From Candidatus Desantisiibacteriota bacterium (lineage in GTDB: Bacteria > JACRDZ01), in contig JACQWU010000091.1 of the NCBI GenBank assembly GCA_016209155.1, forward strand, positions 1 through 18,965: DNA of 18,965 nt, read 5' to 3'. The position numbers and the translations under genes were made by a program. The notes below the pieces were generated by a model. It searched no databases and had not been told where the DNA came from. It was given only the letters and a program-made list of their open reading frames with translations. Position 1 is the stretch's first letter; each line of letters starts with the position of its first letter. This document shows positions 15,451 to 18,965 of the stretch, in pieces.

Positions 15451-16978
15451 TTATCATAGCATTATATCGATCTATAGTTGTATAATTACTACAATTTCCT
15501 ATTTGCCCTACATGCTTATTTTCATGCACTTCAACAATTGGATAAAATTCAGAATTCTTTGGGCAATTGATTCTTGGTATGGGAGGACCATTTGTAAAAG
15601 GAAATGTACAAACAGTTACACCATCACATGGGATGTTTGGCTCTCCACAACTATCAGCAGGATCCATTGCAGGATTTTCTAAGCAATTTACATTACTTAT
15701 GCAGCTTTCTACACGTTTTCTTTCTTCGCAAATTATATTACATATTTCTAAATCACCTTCTCTAATAAACATTGGGCTATTGCATTTTTCATTAAAGCCC
15801 AATCGAAGAATTGATTCAGCAATAGCTTTATCTTCAATAAAAATTAACTCTTTTTGTTTAATATTGTTTGGAGTAATCTCTATTATTTCTGGATATTCAT
15901 ATACTTTAAATCCTGGTTCCATTTCTTTTTTACCAGTTTTAGTTCCTCTTCTTTTAATTTCCACTTCTATCATTACTAGTTTCCTCAATACAATATTATA
16001 TATTCCTGGTAATATACCTTTAAAAGATACTCTTCCATATTCATCTGATTGGTTTGCTATAGTATTATCAATATATCCCAAATTATTTTTATGAATTAAA
16101 GTTATATCTATATCTTTTAGGGCAGTATGTGTAGTATCAAAAATAGTAGCAAAAAAACCTGTAGTAGTATCAAATATAGGGTAAATCATAATACTTTTTA
16201 CATCTTTTGCCCCTCGTGTATCTACTGTGTGAGGATACTTATATTGAGCCATAAATGGATGATCTTCACCTCTATAATTATAATAAATGATTAAATTCCA
16301 ATTATTAGAATCCTCTAAGTGATTTAATACAAAATTCCCATTTTCGTCTGTAAGTTCACCAGGTCTAGCCCATCCATAAGTTATATTATCAATAATAGCA
16401 TTTCCACCTATAAAAGCTTCTTTTTTCCCATACGGGGTACCATCTTGATGCATTATTTTTCCAGAAATTGTTCCATAAACTTTCTTTATCTTAATATCTA
16501 ATCCAGTAATATTTTCTCCTGCTTGCAAATTAATTGGTAATTCATAGTTTCCCTGGTATTTATAAACATAATCATTCACAGACTTCTTCCCCATAAATAA
16601 TCTATATTTCTCACAATCAATACTTGTGTATAAAGAAGCTAATTTACCCATGCTTGTATCATAATAATAATGCCTATATTCTGTAGTAAAATCATTTAAT
16701 GATATTTTATATTCCCCTGGTGGTACTTTTTTAAACACATAATTCCCATTATCATCTGTCTTTTTATAGCTGTCGTATCCACAGGATAATGGCTTACACA
16801 ATTTTGGATCTAAGACATCTATGCTTACACCAATCCCTTTTACCGGTTCTCCGGTATCAACATTAATCACTTTTCCAGATATACTCCCATAAACTTCCGC
16901 ATAAATATTTCGTGATGCATTGAAAATAAAACATAGGAACATTAAAATTAATAATAATATTTTATTTGCTCTATTCAT
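15371..16978 (-). CDS. Exported carboxypeptidase-regulatory-like protein with HExxHVGQ motif (N-terminal section of giant protein?)
   Basis: The start is ATG at 16978 (MNRANKILLLI), because GAAAGGGGG lies 6 bases upstream; the in-frame ATG at 16999 would sit before that site. The protein is 535 residues. A signal peptide spans about 1-27 with a cleavage site at NIYA-EV. Two carboxypeptidase-regulatory-like domains follow (YGSISGKVINVDTGEPVKGI and YGTISGKIMHQDGTP, each with DxNGNxVxxxxxxG/E) and a third weaker one. The Cys-rich C-terminal part has HENKHVGQ (H485-H489) and then CNWEKAAYASE, a zincin-like metal-site pattern with a possible third ligand at E517. The frame ends at TAA inside the next frame. 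The paralog at 17073 carries the same motif followed by the amidotransferase-fold domain in one frame, so the stop here probably reflects a frameshift or an out-of-frame deletion. Confidence 0.8.
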   Translation of the reverse strand: MNRANKILLLILMFLCFIFNASRNIYAEVYGSISGKVINVDTGEPVKGIGVSIDVLDPKLCKPLSCGYDSYKKTDDNGNYVFKKVPPGEYKISLNDFTTEYRHYYYDTSMGKLASLYTSIDCEKYRLFMGKKSVNDYVYKYQGNYELPINLQAGENITGLDIKIKKVYGTISGKIMHQDGTPYGKKEAFIGGNAIIDNITYGWARPGELTDENGNFVLNHLEDSNNWNLIIYYNYRGEDHPFMAQYKYPHTVDTRGAKDVKSIMIYPIFDTTTGFFATIFDTTHTALKDIDITLIHKNNLGYIDNTIANQSDEYGRVSFKGILPGIYNIVLRKLVMIEVEIKRRGTKTGKKEMEPGFKVYEYPEIIEITPNNIKQKELIFIEDKAIAESILRLGFNEKCNSPMFIREGDLEICNIICEERKRVESCISNVNCLENPAMDPADSCGEPNIPCDGVTVCTFPFTNGPPIPRINCPKNSEFYPIVEVHENKHVGQIGNCSNYTTIDRYNAMIIANRCNWEKAAYASENSSNAEFNQQF

Positions 16979-16984
16979 AAATAT

Positions 16985-16993
16985 CCCCCTTTC
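16985..16993 (-). promoter_or_regulatory. Purine-rich ribosome site fixing the start at 16978
   Basis: GAAAGGGGG on the - strand stands 6 bases before the ATG at 16978. The matching N-terminus of the neighbouring paralog (MNSAKKILLII) supports the same start. Confidence 0.7.
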
Positions 16994-17072
16994 AATCAAA
17001 TCTTAAATTTTTCATAATTTCATCTGTCGCATCTTATTTCCTTGATATATTTCCCAACCTTAAATCCTTTGC

Positions 17073-18416
17073 TCACACCTTTCTATTCTGCCTTCTGAAT
17101 TCTGACTTCTGACTTCTGACTTCTTTTACCTCTCTATCCGGCGTCAATACACTGACACTTGCACTTACACTCTCTTTGTCTGTTTTATTTATAATCGTAA
17201 TCGGTATAATTACAGAAGCTCCCGGACGATATTCCGGCAGTATATCATTTGCATCAGGATTACTTGTTATATATTTTGCATAAGTAAGAATATCGCGTAT
17301 AAGCGCGCGTCCTGACTTTGTGCTTTGATTTATTGTATATGCGTAATCTTCATAAGTACATAATACAAAAACATATCCGGCACCAACTTTATACATAATT
17401 CCGGCAGGCTGTCCATTTTTCGTTCTGCGAAATAATATTTTTGCGCTCTCCGGCCAGGATGTCAAATACCCATCAGTATTGACGTCAAGAATAGCCTGTA
17501 ATTGACCTGATAAAACTTGATGCCAATCCTGTATCTCTATCCCTTTTATTTGGCACGACATGTCTTCACGATACCCATATCCTGAAACTTTATCTTCTCC
17601 TTCCGGAACTGGAAGCGCAGACCATTCATAACCATGCTGTTGTGAAAGGCATATTATTACACCGCCTGAAGTAACATATTCTTTTAATGTTGCTTTAAAA
17701 GTATCAGAATTTTCTAAACCAAAAATACCTGATTCCGGGATTAATAAAATAGAAGTATATGTTTTAAGTTTAATTGGATCAAAACTTATATCTGTAAATA
17801 TATTGGAACGTTTAAAGCTTCCGATTAAAGCTGAAAAACCTGTACTTTTACCATTTCTCAAAATAGCAACATCTGGAGTCTGTGAATAATATATTGTATT
17901 TGGATAAGTGGAGCTTGAAACGGAAAATGACTCATCTCCACCGTCGTTGTTATCATCTTCTTTTTTTTGAGCCTCACCCAGACAATCTAATTCCGCAATA
18001 TATGCTTGTGCATTAACTTCACAATTTAAACGAAAATAACCAGGTGTTTTATCCTGACCAACATGTATTCTTTCATGTAAAGTAGCACATGTTTTCACAT
18101 CAGCATCTTGATTCTCAGAATAATATCTTTTTAAATAAGTAATTCTAACTAAAGGAGTTCCATCCTCTTTTTCCGCATACATTCCTGTGTTTGCAAACTC
18201 ACCTGAACACACTGTATCACGTTGTGTATCATCTTCTCCAGCTCCACCCACTATGCATCTAGGCTCAGTTGGCCATCTAGATCTAGCACCAATCTCGCCT
18301 ATTCTTTGTTTCTTATTAACTTCATAACAACCCCCCACCAACAGACTTTGATGAAAAATTGATATATAAACTAAATTCATCAATATTATTAATAATATCT
18401 TTTTTGCGCTATTCAT
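17073..18416 (-). CDS. Exported or lipidated HExxHVGQ plus amidotransferase-fold protein, truncated at a heptamer array
   Basis: The start is ATG at 18416, with AAAGGAT 5 bases upstream and the previous gene's stop 13 bases away, so it is likely one operon. The 447 residues begin with a signal peptide (h-region about 7-25) and a possible lipobox LVGG-C30; ordinary cleavage is also possible. HERIH (114-118) in a HERIHVGQ motif is followed by NCEVNAQAYIAELDC (131-145), a zincin-like pattern with E133 or E142 as candidate third ligand. Peptidase activity is not proven. A Gly/Asp-rich linker (153-163) leads to an amidotransferase-fold domain (about 185-382: EYVTSGGVIICLSQQHG, REDMSC, EIQDWH, VGAGYVFVLCTYEDYA), then only the first 50 residues of a CARDB-like domain. 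The protein stops six codons past the array, so it is a short relative of the giant protein. Confidence 0.85.
   Translation of the reverse strand: MNSAKKILLIILMNLVYISIFHQSLLVGGCYEVNKKQRIGEIGARSRWPTEPRCIVGGAGEDDTQRDTVCSGEFANTGMYAEKEDGTPLVRITYLKRYYSENQDADVKTCATLHERIHVGQDKTPGYFRLNCEVNAQAYIAELDCLGEAQKKEDDNNDGGDESFSVSSSTYPNTIYYSQTPDVAILRNGKSTGFSALIGSFKRSNIFTDISFDPIKLKTYTSILLIPESGIFGLENSDTFKATLKEYVTSGGVIICLSQQHGYEWSALPVPEGEDKVSGYGYREDMSCQIKGIEIQDWHQVLSGQLQAILDVNTDGYLTSWPESAKILFRRTKNGQPAGIMYKVGAGYVFVLCTYEDYAYTINQSTKSGRALIRDILTYAKYITSNPDANDILPEYRPGASVIIPITIINKTDKESVSASVSVLTPDREVKEVRSQKSEFRRQNRKV
17081..17236 (-). repeat. Near-identical block shared with 14671-14819, copy B
   Basis: This is the partner of the block in the giant gene, seven bases longer because of one extra heptamer unit. 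Bases left of 17081 (CTCACACC) have no counterpart at 14663-14670, so the duplicated segment ends at the array. Confidence 0.85.
17086..17123 (-). repeat. Heptamer array 5 (5.4 units), frame closed
   Basis: On the + strand the units are TTCTGCC, TTCTGAA, TTCTGAC three times, then a partial TTC. They encode EVRSQKSEFRRQN, ending at KV-stop. This is exactly one unit more than array 4 with the same outer units. Confidence 0.9.
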
Positions 18417-18429
18417 TGATTATCCTTTT

Positions 18430-18963
18430 TTAATATGTTTCTCTCCAATATTTTGTTCTACCTTTTTCCGTTCCAGTATATATAATATCTTTTTTAATTT
18501 GACCTGTTTCATATATCATTAATGTTTCATAATCTATATCTTGTTGACGTCCTGTTGTGGTATCTAGTACATAAATTGATATTTTATATTTATCCGTTGG
18601 CAAACCATACATCGAATAATTTCTATTTTTGTCTGTCCTAGTTGATATAAAAAAAGCATAATTATTTATTGATTCTACCATTATAGGATTTGATTTCGTC
18701 ATTAATTTTTTATTCTTATCTATTAATGTACCATAAATGTTTGGTGGATTTTTGGATTTTTTTACTATAATTTTTATTCCAGTAACATTTTGAGCATTTT
18801 TTATGCTTATTGGTGTATTATCAATATATAACTGATTTCCGAATGATACTGCTAAGTTCCATGAGTCATAATCTTCTAAAGATGAACAGAAAAAATCTCC
18901 ATTTCCCTTAATCCAATTAAAAATTGATGGCATTATAGGTTCCTTAGGTCCATTAATATTAAA
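18430..18963 (-). CDS. Carboxypeptidase-regulatory-like protein, C-terminal part (5' end outside window)
   Basis: The frame is open from the right edge of the window through an internal ATG at 18933, so the true start lies outside. The visible 178 or so residues resemble the repeat section of the protein at 15371-16978: KGNGDFFCSSLEDYDSWNLAV here against DENGNFVLNHLEDSNNWNLII there. A second unit begins at PPNIYGTLIDKNKK with DKNRNYSMYGLPTDKYKISIYVLDTTTG. These domains are small beta sandwiches of exported proteins. The gene ends at TAA, and the next gene begins 13 bases later. In this copy the regulatory-like repeats and the HExxH protein are separate genes, while at 15371-16978 they are fused. 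Function is not known. Confidence 0.75.
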   Translation of the reverse strand, partial: FNINGPKEPIMPSIFNWIKGNGDFFCSSLEDYDSWNLAVSFGNQLYIDNTPISIKNAQNVTGIKIIVKKSKNPPNIYGTLIDKNKKLMTKSNPIMVESINNYAFFISTRTDKNRNYSMYGLPTDKYKISIYVLDTTTGRQQDIDYETLMIYETGQIKKDIIYTGTEKGRTKYWRETY

Positions 18964-18965
18964 AG

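Noticed and set aside
16979-17072. Separate promoter or RNA gene in the 94-base gap
   Set aside because: Apart from the ribosome site at 16985-16993, I found no convincing promoter pair or hairpin in this AT-rich stretch.
7909-17123. CRISPR-like reading of the repeated TTCTGAC tracts
   Set aside because: The units are 7 bases in direct tandem with no spacers, and no cas gene is present.

Overview
The window comes from an AT-rich bacterial genome. The codon use, Shine-Dalgarno sites and mixture of two-component regulation, lipid-type enzymes and very long beta-sandwich surface proteins fit an uncultured bacterium known mainly from metagenomes. No marker gene lets me name a phylum. There are no rRNA or tRNA genes, CRISPR arrays or transposases that I can see. 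All taxonomic and functional statements rest on reading motifs, not on searches.

The left third (1-6534) is on the + strand. It opens with the end of a LuxR-type regulator that runs in from outside the window, followed by a hairpin. After a 180-base gap with a palindrome and a promoter-like pair comes a compact run of five genes: a PLP-dependent alpha-oxoamine synthase most like serine palmitoyltransferase, a GNAT/FemAB-like acyltransferase, a membrane histidine kinase, an FkbM-type methyltransferase, and a response regulator. The response regulator's coiled coil and LuxR-type HTH are paralogous to the first gene. Two enzyme types suited to making an acylated amino-lipid, enclosed by a sensor kinase and two related LuxR-type regulators, suggest either a sphingoid-like membrane lipid pathway or a Cqs/Lqs-like signalling system.

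The right two thirds (6506-18965) are on the - strand, converging on the first block with a 29-base tail-to-tail overlap. They encode exported, repeat-rich proteins. Read in the - direction: the end of a carboxypeptidase-regulatory-like protein; a 447-residue protein with a signal peptide, an HExxHVGQ zincin-like motif and a class I amidotransferase-fold domain; then three overlapping reading frames (15371-16978, 12160-15450, 6506-12226). Together the last three look like one surface protein of about 3,500 residues broken by two frame changes. It would carry carboxypeptidase-regulatory repeats, an HExxHVGQ motif, an amidotransferase-fold domain, many CARDB/macroglobulin-like beta sandwiches, a DUF2341-like region, an Ig-like domain, an fn3 domain and a second amidotransferase-like domain.

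The most unusual feature is a family of degenerate tandem heptamers (TTCTGAC on the + strand, GTCAGAA in the coding direction) at five places inside these - strand genes, always in the orientation that stays open. Two of them lie in paralogous blocks that differ by exactly one 7-base unit, and homology between the paralogs stops exactly at the array. A different heptamer (CAAATCT) sits between the synthase and the acyltransferase genes, flanked by a 9-base direct repeat. Because 7 is not a multiple of 3, each unit gained or lost changes the reading frame.
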